A stretch of DNA of 64,000 bases from Actinomycetota bacterium (lineage in GTDB: Bacteria; Actinomycetota; Acidimicrobiia; Acidimicrobiales; Ilumatobacteraceae): the NCBI GenBank assembly GCA_016871395.1, contig VFYV01000003.1, positions 62,001 to 126,000 of the forward strand, in the 5' to 3' direction. Under the pieces are notes generated by a model. The model was given only the letters and a program-made list of their open reading frames with translations. It had not been told where the DNA came from and searched no databases. Positions 10,265 to 19,291 of this stretch are shown here, piece after piece; position 1 is the first letter of the stretch; every line of letters begins with the position of its first letter. Both the position numbers and the translations under genes were made by a program.

Positions 10265-11683
10265 ATGTCGGAGGTGGTCCGTACGGCCGAGCAATTTGAC
10301 CTGGTGGTGATCGGTGGTGGTCCCGGTGGCTACGGCGCCGCCTTGTATGCGGCATCGGCGGGCATGAACGTGGCCTTGGTCGAGCGCGACGCTCTCGGCG
10401 GGACGTGTCTGAACCGCGGGTGCATTCCCGCCAAGGCGTTCCTCGAGACCGCTTCGGTGTACCGCCACGTGGCTCACGCGTCCGACTTCGGAATCGAAGC
10501 GTCGGCACCATCGGTGAACTTCGCCAAGACTCAGGCACGCAAGCGCAAGATCGTCGAGGGACTCGTCAAGGGCATCGGCGGTATGTGCAAGGCCCGTAAG
10601 GTCACGGTCTTCAACGGCACCGGTTCGTTGGGTCCCGATCGCACCGTCGAGATTTCCATGGCCGACGGGTCGTCGCCCTCCATTCGAGGTGCGCACGTGA
10701 TCCTGGCGGCCGGTTCGGTGCCGCGCACCCTTCCGGGCTTCGATCGAGGCGGTCCCATCATGACCAGCGACGAAGTGCTCGACCTCGAGTACGTGCCGGC
10801 GCGAGTGGCGGTCATCGGTGGTGGCGCGATCGGATGCGAGTTCGCCTCCACGTTCGCCGACCTCGGTGCGACGGTCACGATTCTCGAGGGCTTACCCCAG
10901 ATCCTTCCGGGTCTCGACACCGATGTTGCCAACGTCGTGGTGAAGTCGTTCAAGAAGAAGAACATCGACATCCGCACCGGCGTAGCCGTGAAGAGTCATG
11001 CCCCCACGACCACGGGTGGCACCGTCGTCACCTTCGGAGAGGGTGAAACATTGGAAGTCGATGTGGTGGTGGTGTCGGTGGGCCGACGACCGCACGCCGA
11101 CTTGCTCGGTCTGGTGGGCACCGGCGTCGTCGTCACCGATCGCGGTTTCGTCGATGTCGACCCGTGGTGTCGTACCAACGAACCCGGTGTCTACGCCGTC
11201 GGTGACCTGATCAACACCCCCCAGTTGGCCCACGTCGCTTACGCCGAGGCGATCCTGGCGGTCAAGCACATGCTCGGCGAAGACCCGTTGCCGATCGCTT
11301 ACGACCGCGTACCGTGGGCCATCTACTGCCATCCCGAGGTGGCGTGGGCCGGTCCGGGCGAGGATGCGGCCAAGGTGGCCGGACTCGATGTGGTGGTGGC
11401 CAAGCATCCGTTCCGCGCCAACAGCCGGGCCCAGATTCTGGGGGAGATCGACGGCCTCGTGAAGATCGTCGCCAAGAAGAATCCCGACGGAACCGCCGGT
11501 CAGATTCTCGGCGTCCACATGGTCGGGCCGTGGGTCACCGAACAACTGTCGGGCGGTTACCTGGCGGTGAACTGGGAAGCCACGGTCGCCGAGGTCGCCG
11601 AGTTCATTCAGCCCCACCCGAGTTTGAGCGAATTGTTCGGCGAGACCGTGCTGTCGATGACCGGCCGTAGTCTGAACGCGTAA
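10265..11683 (+). CDS. lpdA: dihydrolipoyl dehydrogenase (E3)
   Basis: 'DLVVIGGGPGGYGAALYAA', redox motif 'GGTCLNRGCIPAK', C-terminal 'QPHPSLSELFGE'. Confidence 0.95.
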   Translation: MSEVVRTAEQFDLVVIGGGPGGYGAALYAASAGMNVALVERDALGGTCLNRGCIPAKAFLETASVYRHVAHASDFGIEASAPSVNFAKTQARKRKIVEGLVKGIGGMCKARKVTVFNGTGSLGPDRTVEISMADGSSPSIRGAHVILAAGSVPRTLPGFDRGGPIMTSDEVLDLEYVPARVAVIGGGAIGCEFASTFADLGATVTILEGLPQILPGLDTDVANVVVKSFKKKNIDIRTGVAVKSHAPTTTGGTVVTFGEGETLEVDVVVVSVGRRPHADLLGLVGTGVVVTDRGFVDVDPWCRTNEPGVYAVGDLINTPQLAHVAYAEAILAVKHMLGEDPLPIAYDRVPWAIYCHPEVAWAGPGEDAAKVAGLDVVVAKHPFRANSRAQILGEIDGLVKIVAKKNPDGTAGQILGVHMVGPWVTEQLSGGYLAVNWEATVAEVAEFIQPHPSLSELFGETVLSMTGRSLNA

Positions 11684-11727
11684 CGAACGAGCGCGCAGCC
11701 CGAACACGAACGAAGGACGACACGGTC

Positions 11728-13080
11728 ATGGCAGAGGTAACGCTCCCTCAACTCGGCGAAACGGTCACCGAGGGAACCATCACGCGTTGGTTCAAGAAGG
11801 TGGGCGACTCGGTGGCCGCCGACGAGCCGTTGTTCGAGGTGTCGACCGACAAGGTGGACACCGAAGTTCCGTCACCGATCGCTGGCGTGCTCACCGAGAT
11901 TCGCGTGCCCGAGGGTGACACCGTGCCGGTGGGTGCCGTGATCGCCGTGGTCGGCGCGACCGACTCCGCCGCGCCCCCCGCGCCCGCCGCGCCCGCCGCG
12001 ACCCCCGCGCCCGCCGCGCCCGCGGCCCCGGTCGAGGCTGTCGTGTCGACGATGGCTCCCGAATCGGTACCTACCCGACCCAGTGTCTCGTCCCCGACTC
12101 CCGCACCGGCCGCTGCTTCGGGCAACGACAAACGGTTGCTTTCGCCCGTCGTGCGACGCTTGGTGGCCGAGCACAACGTGAACGTCGACAGCATCCGGGG
12201 CACCGGGCCTGGTGGTCGCGTCACCCGCGAGGACGTTCTCGATCACGTCGACAAACTGTCGGCCGCGTCGCCACCAGCCTCCCCGGCCGCGTCGCCACCC
12301 ACCGCGGTGGTTGCGGTGCCGACGGCCTCGGCTCCGCTCACGCCGGCTCGGAGCGTGCGCGTTGGTGAGCGCGACGATGTGGTGCCGTTGTCCAAGATTC
12401 GTCAACTCACCGGTTCGCACATGGTCATGTCCAAGAGCGTCAGCCCCCACGCGTTCAGCGTGGTCGAGGTCGATTACTTCAACGTGGATCGGACCCGTTC
12501 GCGCACGAAGTTCGAGTTCAAGTCGGCCGAGGGCTTCAGCCTCACCTACTTGCCGTTCATCTCGCGCGCCGTGGTCGACGCGTTGGCCGACTTTCCGCAC
12601 ATGAACTCCAGCATCTCGGGGACCGATTTGGTGATCCATCGCTACGTCGATCTCGGCGTCGCCGTCGACCTCGACGGGCAGGGTCTGCTGGTTCCGGTCA
12701 TTCGTGGGGCCGAGGGCAAGCGTCTGCGGGCCATCGCGCGCGAGATCAGCGATCTGGCGTCTCGGGCCAAGAGTCGCAAGTTGGGTCCCGACGAGATTCA
12801 AGGCGGCACCTTCACCATCTCCAACAACGGCTCGGCGGGAAGCGTGCTCACGATGCCCATCATCAATCAACCACAGGTCGCGATCTTGTCCAGCGACGCC
12901 ATCGTGCGCAAGCCGGTGGTCGTGTCGGTGCCCGGTGGAGGCGAGAGCATCGCCATTCATCCGGTCGGACATCTGGCCATGAGCTGGGACCATCGTGCAT
13001 TCGACGGTGCATACGCGGCGGGTTTTCTGGTGCGGGTGAAAGAAATTCTCGAGACCCGCGACTGGTCGAGCGAGATTTAG
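11728..13080 (+). CDS. 2-oxoacid dehydrogenase E2 (dihydrolipoyllysine acyltransferase), one lipoyl domain
   Basis: Lipoyl-lysine motif 'EVSTDKVDTEVPSPIAG', Ala/Pro linkers, peripheral subunit-binding domain 'LLSPVVRRLVAEHNVNVDSIRGTGPGGRVTREDVLDHV', catalytic 'SWDHRAFDGAYAAGFL'. Confidence 0.93.
   Translation: MAEVTLPQLGETVTEGTITRWFKKVGDSVAADEPLFEVSTDKVDTEVPSPIAGVLTEIRVPEGDTVPVGAVIAVVGATDSAAPPAPAAPAATPAPAAPAAPVEAVVSTMAPESVPTRPSVSSPTPAPAAASGNDKRLLSPVVRRLVAEHNVNVDSIRGTGPGGRVTREDVLDHVDKLSAASPPASPAASPPTAVVAVPTASAPLTPARSVRVGERDDVVPLSKIRQLTGSHMVMSKSVSPHAFSVVEVDYFNVDRTRSRTKFEFKSAEGFSLTYLPFISRAVVDALADFPHMNSSISGTDLVIHRYVDLGVAVDLDGQGLLVPVIRGAEGKRLRAIAREISDLASRAKSRKLGPDEIQGGTFTISNNGSAGSVLTMPIINQPQVAILSSDAIVRKPVVVSVPGGGESIAIHPVGHLAMSWDHRAFDGAYAAGFLVRVKEILETRDWSSEI
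11971..12033 (+). repeat. GC-rich degenerate tandem repeat (gcgcccgcc-type) coding the Ala/Pro E2 linker
   Basis: gcgccccccgcgcccgccgcgcccgccgcgacccccgcgcccgccgcgcccgcg; protein APAAPAATPAPAAPAAP. Confidence 0.8.
12261..12299 (+). repeat. 24-bp-period direct repeat in second E2 linker
   Basis: GGCCGCGTCGCCACC at 12261-12275 and 12285-12299. Confidence 0.7.
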
Positions 13081-13083
13081 GCC

Positions 13084-14721
13084 ATGTTGCGTGTTCGTTG
13101 GGTCGGGCGCGTCGCGTATCGCGAGGCGTTGGAGTTGCAGACCGCACTATTCGAAAACGGGTCCGAGTCGCACCTTTTGTTGCTCGAGCATCCGCACGTC
13201 TTCACCTACGGGCCGCGGGCCGAACTGGACAAGAACCTGAGATGTGATCCGGCCGCTCTCGGGGCCGACTTCGTCGCGGTCAAACGCGGGGGTGACATCA
13301 CCTATCACGGTCCCGGTCAACTGGTCGGCTATCCCATCTTGAACATCGAGAATGCCATTGGCGCCTCGCAACACGTGTGTGAGGTCGAGCAATTGGTGAT
13401 CGACACCCTCCGGGAGATCGGGGTGGACGGGGTGGGTCGCATGGAGGGTTACGCCGGCGTCTGGCTCGACGTCGGCACCGACCGAGTTCGCAAGATCAGT
13501 GCCATCGGTGTGCGTCTGGCGCACGGTCGCACCATGCACGGTTTCGCGTTGAACATCGACCCCGACATGACGTTCATGCGAGAGCACATCGTTCCGTGTG
13601 GCATCGCGGACCTCCCGGTCACGTCTCTGCGGGAGGAGGGTTTCGACGTCGACATGAAAACCGTGGTCGACATCGTCGCCCGATTGGCCGCCGAGAAGTG
13701 GGGCCAGGGTGCGTGCGAACGCCAGGACGTGGTCTGGGTCCATCGCCCGGAGGACTTGTCTCGATTCTCGCGCGGTGAGGGTCCGGGGGAACCGGTCCGC
13801 TTGCTCGGTCGTCTGGCCGATGCCGGTGTGAACGCCGGTCTGGAGATCGCCGATCGCAAACCCGAGTGGTTGCGCCCGCGGGTGAAGATCGGCGAGGACG
13901 TGCTTCGCATCAAGCGCACTCTCGCCGACCTCGATCTGGTGACCGTGTGCGAGGAAGCCGGCTGCCCGAACCTGTCGGAATGTTGGAAGGACGGCACCGC
14001 GACTTTCATGGTTCTCGGTGAGCGCTGTACTCGTGCCTGTGGCTTTTGCCTGGTCGACACCCGTAAGCCCGAGCCACCGGCGATGGACGAGCCGGCTCGA
14101 GTGGCCGAGGCCGTGGAGCGAATGGGTCTGTCTTACGCGGTGCTCACCATGGTGGCACGCGACGATTTGAGTGATGGTGGTTTCGCCCATGTGGCCGAGT
14201 GCGTGCGGGCCATCCGTGAACGCAATCCGCACACCAGGGTCGAAACACTGGTCTCCGACGCCAAGGGTGATGCGTCGTCGATCGATTCGTTGGTGGTCGC
14301 CCGTCCCGACGTGTTCAACCACAACATCGAGACGGTGGCTCGACTGCAGCGAGCGGTGCGACCGTCGGCAGGTTACGCACGAAGCCTGGGTGTGTTGGCT
14401 CACGCCAAGTTGGCCGGGCTCGTGGTGAAGTCGGGGTTGGTGTTGGGAATGGGCGAAACCGTCGAGGAGGTGGATGGTTGTCTGGCCGACTTGGCCGGCG
14501 TCGGCGTCGACATCGTGACGATCGGTCAGTACCTGCGCCCCACGTCGTACCATCTTCCGGTGGCGCGCTGGATCCATCCCGACGAGTTCGCCCGCTGGAA
14601 AAGCGTGGGTGAGAGTCTGGGCATCGGACACGTGGAGTCCAGTCCGCTGACCCGATCCAGTTATCACGCCAAGCAGGCGGCGCAAACGACCGTGCCGGTC
14701 TCGTTGGTCGTGCGCCGTTGA
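13084..14721 (+). CDS. fused octanoyltransferase (LipB)-lipoyl synthase (LipA)
   Basis: One 545-aa ORF: LipB motifs 'KRGGDITYHGPGQLVGYPI', 'RKISAIGVR' (Lys), 'VPCGIADLPVTSL' (Cys), then LipA motifs 'CEEAGCPNLSEC' (CX4CX5C), 'CTRACGFC' (CX3CX2C) and 'RSSY'. Confidence 0.93.
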   Translation: MLRVRWVGRVAYREALELQTALFENGSESHLLLLEHPHVFTYGPRAELDKNLRCDPAALGADFVAVKRGGDITYHGPGQLVGYPILNIENAIGASQHVCEVEQLVIDTLREIGVDGVGRMEGYAGVWLDVGTDRVRKISAIGVRLAHGRTMHGFALNIDPDMTFMREHIVPCGIADLPVTSLREEGFDVDMKTVVDIVARLAAEKWGQGACERQDVVWVHRPEDLSRFSRGEGPGEPVRLLGRLADAGVNAGLEIADRKPEWLRPRVKIGEDVLRIKRTLADLDLVTVCEEAGCPNLSECWKDGTATFMVLGERCTRACGFCLVDTRKPEPPAMDEPARVAEAVERMGLSYAVLTMVARDDLSDGGFAHVAECVRAIRERNPHTRVETLVSDAKGDASSIDSLVVARPDVFNHNIETVARLQRAVRPSAGYARSLGVLAHAKLAGLVVKSGLVLGMGETVEEVDGCLADLAGVGVDIVTIGQYLRPTSYHLPVARWIHPDEFARWKSVGESLGIGHVESSPLTRSSYHAKQAAQTTVPVSLVVRR

Positions 14722-14817
14722 CTCGACGACCGCGGGGCCATCGGGCCGCGTCGGATTGTGACCAACGGACCCGACACGGGCACGACTGACTCGAGGTCGA
14801 CCGCTAGTTTGAGGGTC

Positions 14818-15963
14818 GTGAGTGGACATTCGATCGTCTCTGAGCCGATCACCGACGTGAAGGTTTTCTCCGATCGCATCGACCGCACCCGTCGCGCCAT
14901 GCGCGAGCAGGGGATCGACGTCACCTTGTTGTCCGTCGGCCTCGACATGCCCTATCTCACGGGCTATCACGCCATGCCACTGGAGCGACTCACGATGTTG
15001 GTGTTACCCGTCGACGGGGACGCCACGTTGGTGATTCCCCGCCTCGAAGCCCCCCGGGTGAACCATCTACCCGCGGTGTTCGACATGGCGCCGTGGGGCG
15101 AGACCGAGGATCCGGTGGCTCTCACGGCCTCGCTGGTGACGGCATCCTCGTGCGCCAAGGTGTTGGCCATCGGGGACACGATGTGGGCGCGTTTCCTGGT
15201 GGATCTGATGCCGATGTTGCCGGGAGCCGTCTTCCGTCGCGCGGTCGATGTGTTGGGTCCCATCCGCATGCGCAAAGATGCCGCCGAGATCGCCGCGTTG
15301 AAGGTCGCCGGTGCCGCCGCTGATCGCGTGGCGTCGCAACTTCAGGCCGGCGAGATCGATCTGGTCGGTCGCACCGAGGCTCAGGTGTCGGCCGACATCT
15401 CGGCGCGCTTGTTGTCCGAGGGGCACGATGTGGTCAACTTCGCCATCGTCGCCGCCGGAGAGAACGCCGCCAGTCCGCATCACCATCCGGGATCACGGGT
15501 CATCCGGCGCGGCGAGATCGTGTTGTGTGATTTCGGTGGAACCTTGAACGGCTACTGCAGTGACATCACCCGGTGCGTTCATCTGGGTCCCGTGCCGGGC
15601 GACATCGCCGAGGCCTACGCGGTGTTGAAGCAGTCCGAGGCCGCCGGAGTGCGCGCCGCCACCGTGGGTACACCGTGTGAGGACGTCGACCGTGCCGCTC
15701 GCGACGTCATCGATGCCGCCGGTTATGGCGAGTACTTCATTCATCGGACCGGTCACGGCATCGGCATGGGCGCTCACGAAGACCCCTACATGGTGAGTGG
15801 TAACACCTTGCTGCTCGAAGCCGGACACGCGTTCAGCGTCGAACCGGGCATCTACGTGGCCGGCAAATGGGGAATGCGCCTCGAAGACATTGTGGTGGTC
15901 ACCAACGACGATCCCGACCCGATGAACCACGTGAATCACGACCTGGTGGTCCTCGACGTCTGA
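14818..15963 (+). CDS. M24-family aminopeptidase (Xaa-Pro peptidase-like)
   Basis: 'CDFGGTLNGYCSDITRCV', 'HRTGHGIGMGAHEDPYMV', 'FSVEPGIYVAGKWGMRLEDIVVV'; GTG start assumed. Confidence 0.88.
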   Translation: MSGHSIVSEPITDVKVFSDRIDRTRRAMREQGIDVTLLSVGLDMPYLTGYHAMPLERLTMLVLPVDGDATLVIPRLEAPRVNHLPAVFDMAPWGETEDPVALTASLVTASSCAKVLAIGDTMWARFLVDLMPMLPGAVFRRAVDVLGPIRMRKDAAEIAALKVAGAAADRVASQLQAGEIDLVGRTEAQVSADISARLLSEGHDVVNFAIVAAGENAASPHHHPGSRVIRRGEIVLCDFGGTLNGYCSDITRCVHLGPVPGDIAEAYAVLKQSEAAGVRAATVGTPCEDVDRAARDVIDAAGYGEYFIHRTGHGIGMGAHEDPYMVSGNTLLLEAGHAFSVEPGIYVAGKWGMRLEDIVVVTNDDPDPMNHVNHDLVVLDV

Positions 15964-15998
15964 CGCGCGTCAGCGGGTCCGGTGAGTGAGCCGGCCCG

Positions 15999-16811
15999 TC
16001 AGGAGTGAATGGAGCCGCTGGTCTGCTTCAAGCTGGAGGCCGAATGTCCGGTGCGACGGGCGATGATCTCGGCACAAATGGCGATGGCGGTTTCCTCCGG
16101 CGTGCGGCCGCCGAGGTCGAGGCCGATGGGCGACATCAGTCGGGACAACTGTTCGGCCGACGACACACCCACGTCGGCCAACCGCTCGAGGCGCTTGGCG
16201 TGGGTCTTGCGACTGCCCATGACCCCGATGTAGCCCACACCCGTCGCCAGCGCACCTCGAACGGCGGGTACGTCGAACTTCGGGTCGTGGGTGAGGATGC
16301 ACACCGCGTCGCGCGGGCCGAGCGTGTGACCGCGAGAATCGAACATCGGCGTGGGCCAGGTGACCATGACCTCGTCGGCCATGGGAAAGCGTCGCGTGGT
16401 GGCGAAGACCTCACGGGCATCACACACCGTCACGCGATAGCCGAGCACCTTGGCCACGCGTGCGAGCGCGGCCGTGAAGTCGACCGCCCCGAAGATCCAC
16501 ATCTGCGGTGGCGGAGAGAAACTCTCGATGAAGACCACGACCGTGGGGGTGTCCACCAGATCCTCGGGGGTGGCCTGACCCTCGGGTCCGTAGTGGCGCA
16601 CACCGGTGCGACCAGCCTCCAATTCTCCGGAAGTGTCTCGGGCCACCACGCGATCGAGGTCCCGATGACCGAGCGTTCCGGACACGATTTCGTCGCCATC
16701 GACCCGGGCCACCAGTAGTTTCGCGCCCACGCCGGGACCCTCGACGATGGTGGCCAGGGCCACCGGCGTTTGTGCTCGAACGTGCGCGCGAAACTCTTCG
16801 TAGAGCGACAT
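15999..16811 (-). CDS. XdhC/CoxF-family protein (XdhC_CoxI plus Rossmann domain)
   Basis: 'GAVDFTAALARVAKVLGYRVTVCDAREVFATTRRFP', 'YIGVMGSRKTHAKRLERL', 'PIGLDLGGRTPEETAIAICAEIIA'. Confidence 0.85.
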   Translation of the reverse strand: MSLYEEFRAHVRAQTPVALATIVEGPGVGAKLLVARVDGDEIVSGTLGHRDLDRVVARDTSGELEAGRTGVRHYGPEGQATPEDLVDTPTVVVFIESFSPPPQMWIFGAVDFTAALARVAKVLGYRVTVCDAREVFATTRRFPMADEVMVTWPTPMFDSRGHTLGPRDAVCILTHDPKFDVPAVRGALATGVGYIGVMGSRKTHAKRLERLADVGVSSAEQLSRLMSPIGLDLGGRTPEETAIAICAEIIARRTGHSASSLKQTSGSIHS

Positions 16812-16813
16812 GA

Positions 16814-17131
16814 CTACCAGTCGAGTCGCTCGAGGTAGAGGCGGATGACGCCACCGCAGGTGAGTCCCACGGCGAAGGCCTCGTCGTCGGAATAACCGAA
16901 TGACACCATGCGACCGGGGCCCCCGTCGTTGATCAGGTCGAGCGCCTCGCTCACCACGGCCCCCTCGACGCAGCCGCCGCTGACCGAACCGGTGACCTCG
17001 CCATCCTCGTTCACCGCCATGGCCGCCCCGGGATCACGCGGTCCGGAGCCCTCGATGTTTATGACGCGCGCGACGGCCACCTTCTTGCCCGCCGATCGCC
17101 AGCGGTCGATGTCGTCGAGGATCTCACGCAT
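16814..17131 (-). CDS. XdhC/CoxI-family protein (single small domain)
   Basis: 'VARVINIEGSGPRDPGAAMAVNEDGEVTGSVSGGCVEGAV' and 'VGLTCGGVIRLYLE'. Confidence 0.85.
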   Translation of the reverse strand: MREILDDIDRWRSAGKKVAVARVINIEGSGPRDPGAAMAVNEDGEVTGSVSGGCVEGAVVSEALDLINDGGPGRMVSFGYSDDEAFAVGLTCGGVIRLYLERLDW

Positions 17132-17171
17132 GTTCCACAGTCTGCCGTGAACCGTCGATGGGCGGCACCTC

Positions 17172-18311
17172 TCACGAGCCGATCTCGTGGGCGAGGCGCT
17201 CCATGGCCTCGAGGGAATGTCCCTCCACGAAGCGATCGACGTACGGCATCGCCGCCGCCATCCCGCGGGCCAACGGTGCGTAGCCCGGGGACACCTTCAG
17301 CGGGTTCACCCAGATCGTGCGAAAACTGACCCGCTGCAGACGCCGCATCTGTTCGGCCAAGAGCTCGGGGTCGCCCCGGTCCCAGCCGTCGCTGAGCACC
17401 ACCACGATCGCACCACGGGCCACGCCCCGCACGCCCCATTCGTCGTTGAAGTGCCGTAAGCACTCGCCCAGTCGGGTGCCCCCACTCCAGTCGTGGACTC
17501 GACTCGACGCCAGTCGAAGTGCCTTGTCGGGATCGCGGGCCCCCAATTCGCGCGTGACGCGCGTGAGACGGGTGCCGATGGCGAAAGCCTCGACCTTCTG
17601 ACGCCCGGCCACGGCGGCTTGAACGAAGCGCAACAGGGCGCGCGCGTACGGCTCCATCGAGCCGGAGATGTCGAGCAACAGAACGAGTCGTCGGAGACGC
17701 TGGTCGTTTTCCAGATGATGTCGGGTGATGGGCTCACCGGAGGTGCGCAGGCTGGAGCGCACCGTGCGTCGTAGGTCCGGTCGACCGCGTTTCGAGCCCG
17801 GGGTCATACGAAACGAGGAACGTGGTGTGCCGACGAGACGAAGCCTCGCCATCAAGACCTGGGCAAGTTGCAGCTCCGACGGGGAGTAGGCGGCGAAGTC
17901 CTTCGTGCGCAACGTTTCGATGGAGGAAAAGCGCAACGTCATGGACCCGTCGCCGTCGTCGGCGACGTTCGCTCGACCATCATCCGACGAGTCATCGGCG
18001 GCATCCATGTTGATCGTCAGATGAAAGGTCTCCGCCTCGACGTCAGAGGACTCGGTGCGACGGGAGTTCCAGAAAACCTCGAACACCCGATCGAACAAGG
18101 CGATGTCCTCGGGGCGACGAATCAGCGTGGCGCGTCCGGCCCAGTACACGTCGTCGCGTCGATTCATGCCAAGACGAGCGATCGACTCGGTGAAGGTGAT
18201 CACGTTGCCGATGGGGGTGGCGATACCTGCTCCGCGCAACACCCGGGTGAACGCCACCGCCATACGCTCGGCGGGCGAGACGACCGCTCCGTTCGCGACG
18301 GAGGCGTTCAT
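17172..18311 (-). CDS. VWA domain (CoxE-like) protein
   Basis: 'RLVLLLDISGSMEPYARALLRFVQAA' MIDAS-type motif; adjacent to MoxR and XdhC. Confidence 0.87.
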   Translation of the reverse strand: MNASVANGAVVSPAERMAVAFTRVLRGAGIATPIGNVITFTESIARLGMNRRDDVYWAGRATLIRRPEDIALFDRVFEVFWNSRRTESSDVEAETFHLTINMDAADDSSDDGRANVADDGDGSMTLRFSSIETLRTKDFAAYSPSELQLAQVLMARLRLVGTPRSSFRMTPGSKRGRPDLRRTVRSSLRTSGEPITRHHLENDQRLRRLVLLLDISGSMEPYARALLRFVQAAVAGRQKVEAFAIGTRLTRVTRELGARDPDKALRLASSRVHDWSGGTRLGECLRHFNDEWGVRGVARGAIVVVLSDGWDRGDPELLAEQMRRLQRVSFRTIWVNPLKVSPGYAPLARGMAAAMPYVDRFVEGHSLEAMERLAHEIGS

Positions 18312-18312
18312 G

Positions 18313-19239
18313 TCAAGCGACGAGGGCGCGTCGCACCGCCGACCTCACGATCTCGGCCATGTCGGCGGCCTCGACGCGTTCTTGGTCCTCGCGGTACTTG
18401 AGCACGGTTCCCAGGGTGGAGCGCACGCTGTCCTCGTCGAGGGAGGTCACGCCGAGGCGGCCCAGTGCGGTGGCCCAGTCGATGGTCTCAGCGACGCCCG
18501 GGGGCTTGTACAACTGCATGGCGCGCATCGCCTCGGTGGCGGCAGCCAACTGGCGGGCCAGGTTCCCGTTCACCTCGGGGACACGTAGGGAAACGATGGC
18601 CACCTCGCGCTCGAACGAGGGATGCTCGACCCAGTGATAGAGGCAACGACGCTTCAGAGCGTCGTGGACATCTCGCGTGCGGTTGGAGGTGAGAACCACG
18701 ATGGGTGGTCGAGGTGCGGTGAACGTACCGAGTTCGGGAATGGTCACCTGGAAGTCCGACAGGACCTCGAGTAGGTACGCCTCGAACTCGTCGTCGGCGC
18801 GATCGATCTCGTCGATCAACAACACCGGCGGGAGGACAGCCGGTGAAAGCGCGCGCAAGACCGCCCGGCGCAACAGGAAGCGCTCCTGGTAGAGCTGGTT
18901 CTCCAGGGCGTCAGCACCCAGGCCGGCGGCCTCACCGCTCGCTTCGGCGGCGCGCAGATGAAGGAGTTGACGCGAGTAGTCCCAGTCGTAGACGGCCTGG
19001 GCGGCGTCGATGCCCTCGTAGCACTGCAAGCGAATCAGTTCTCCGCCGGTCAGCCGAGCGAGCACCTTGGCCAACTCGGTCTTGCCCACACCAGCCTCGC
19101 CCTCCAACAACAACGGGCGTTGCAAGGTGAGCGCCAGGAACACCGAGGTCGCCAGCCCGCGGTCGGCCAGGTAGCCGTGTCGTCCGAGAGCCTCGTCGAC
19201 GGCCTCCACGCTGTCGAGGGCGAAAGGTACTGCGCTCAT
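18313..19239 (-). CDS. MoxR-family AAA ATPase (CoxD-like)
   Basis: Walker A 'LEGEAGVGKTELAK', Walker B 'PVLLIDEIDRADDEFEAYLLEVLSDFQ'. Confidence 0.9.
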   Translation of the reverse strand: MSAVPFALDSVEAVDEALGRHGYLADRGLATSVFLALTLQRPLLLEGEAGVGKTELAKVLARLTGGELIRLQCYEGIDAAQAVYDWDYSRQLLHLRAAEASGEAAGLGADALENQLYQERFLLRRAVLRALSPAVLPPVLLIDEIDRADDEFEAYLLEVLSDFQVTIPELGTFTAPRPPIVVLTSNRTRDVHDALKRRCLYHWVEHPSFEREVAIVSLRVPEVNGNLARQLAAATEAMRAMQLYKPPGVAETIDWATALGRLGVTSLDEDSVRSTLGTVLKYREDQERVEAADMAEIVRSAVRRALVA

Positions 19240-19291
19240 CGAGCACAGGCTAGAGGGGTCCGAGTTGTAATCTCTGAACCGAGGGGGAGAC

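Noticed and set aside
11971-12299. GC-rich repeats in the E2 gene considered as CRISPR-like or regulatory repeats
   Set aside because: They are in-frame Ala/Pro-rich linker codons typical of E2 interdomain linkers.
13147-14970. 607-aa minus-strand ORF opposite lipB-lipA
   Set aside because: His/Arg/Gly-rich shadow ORF of the LipB-LipA gene; no recognisable domain.
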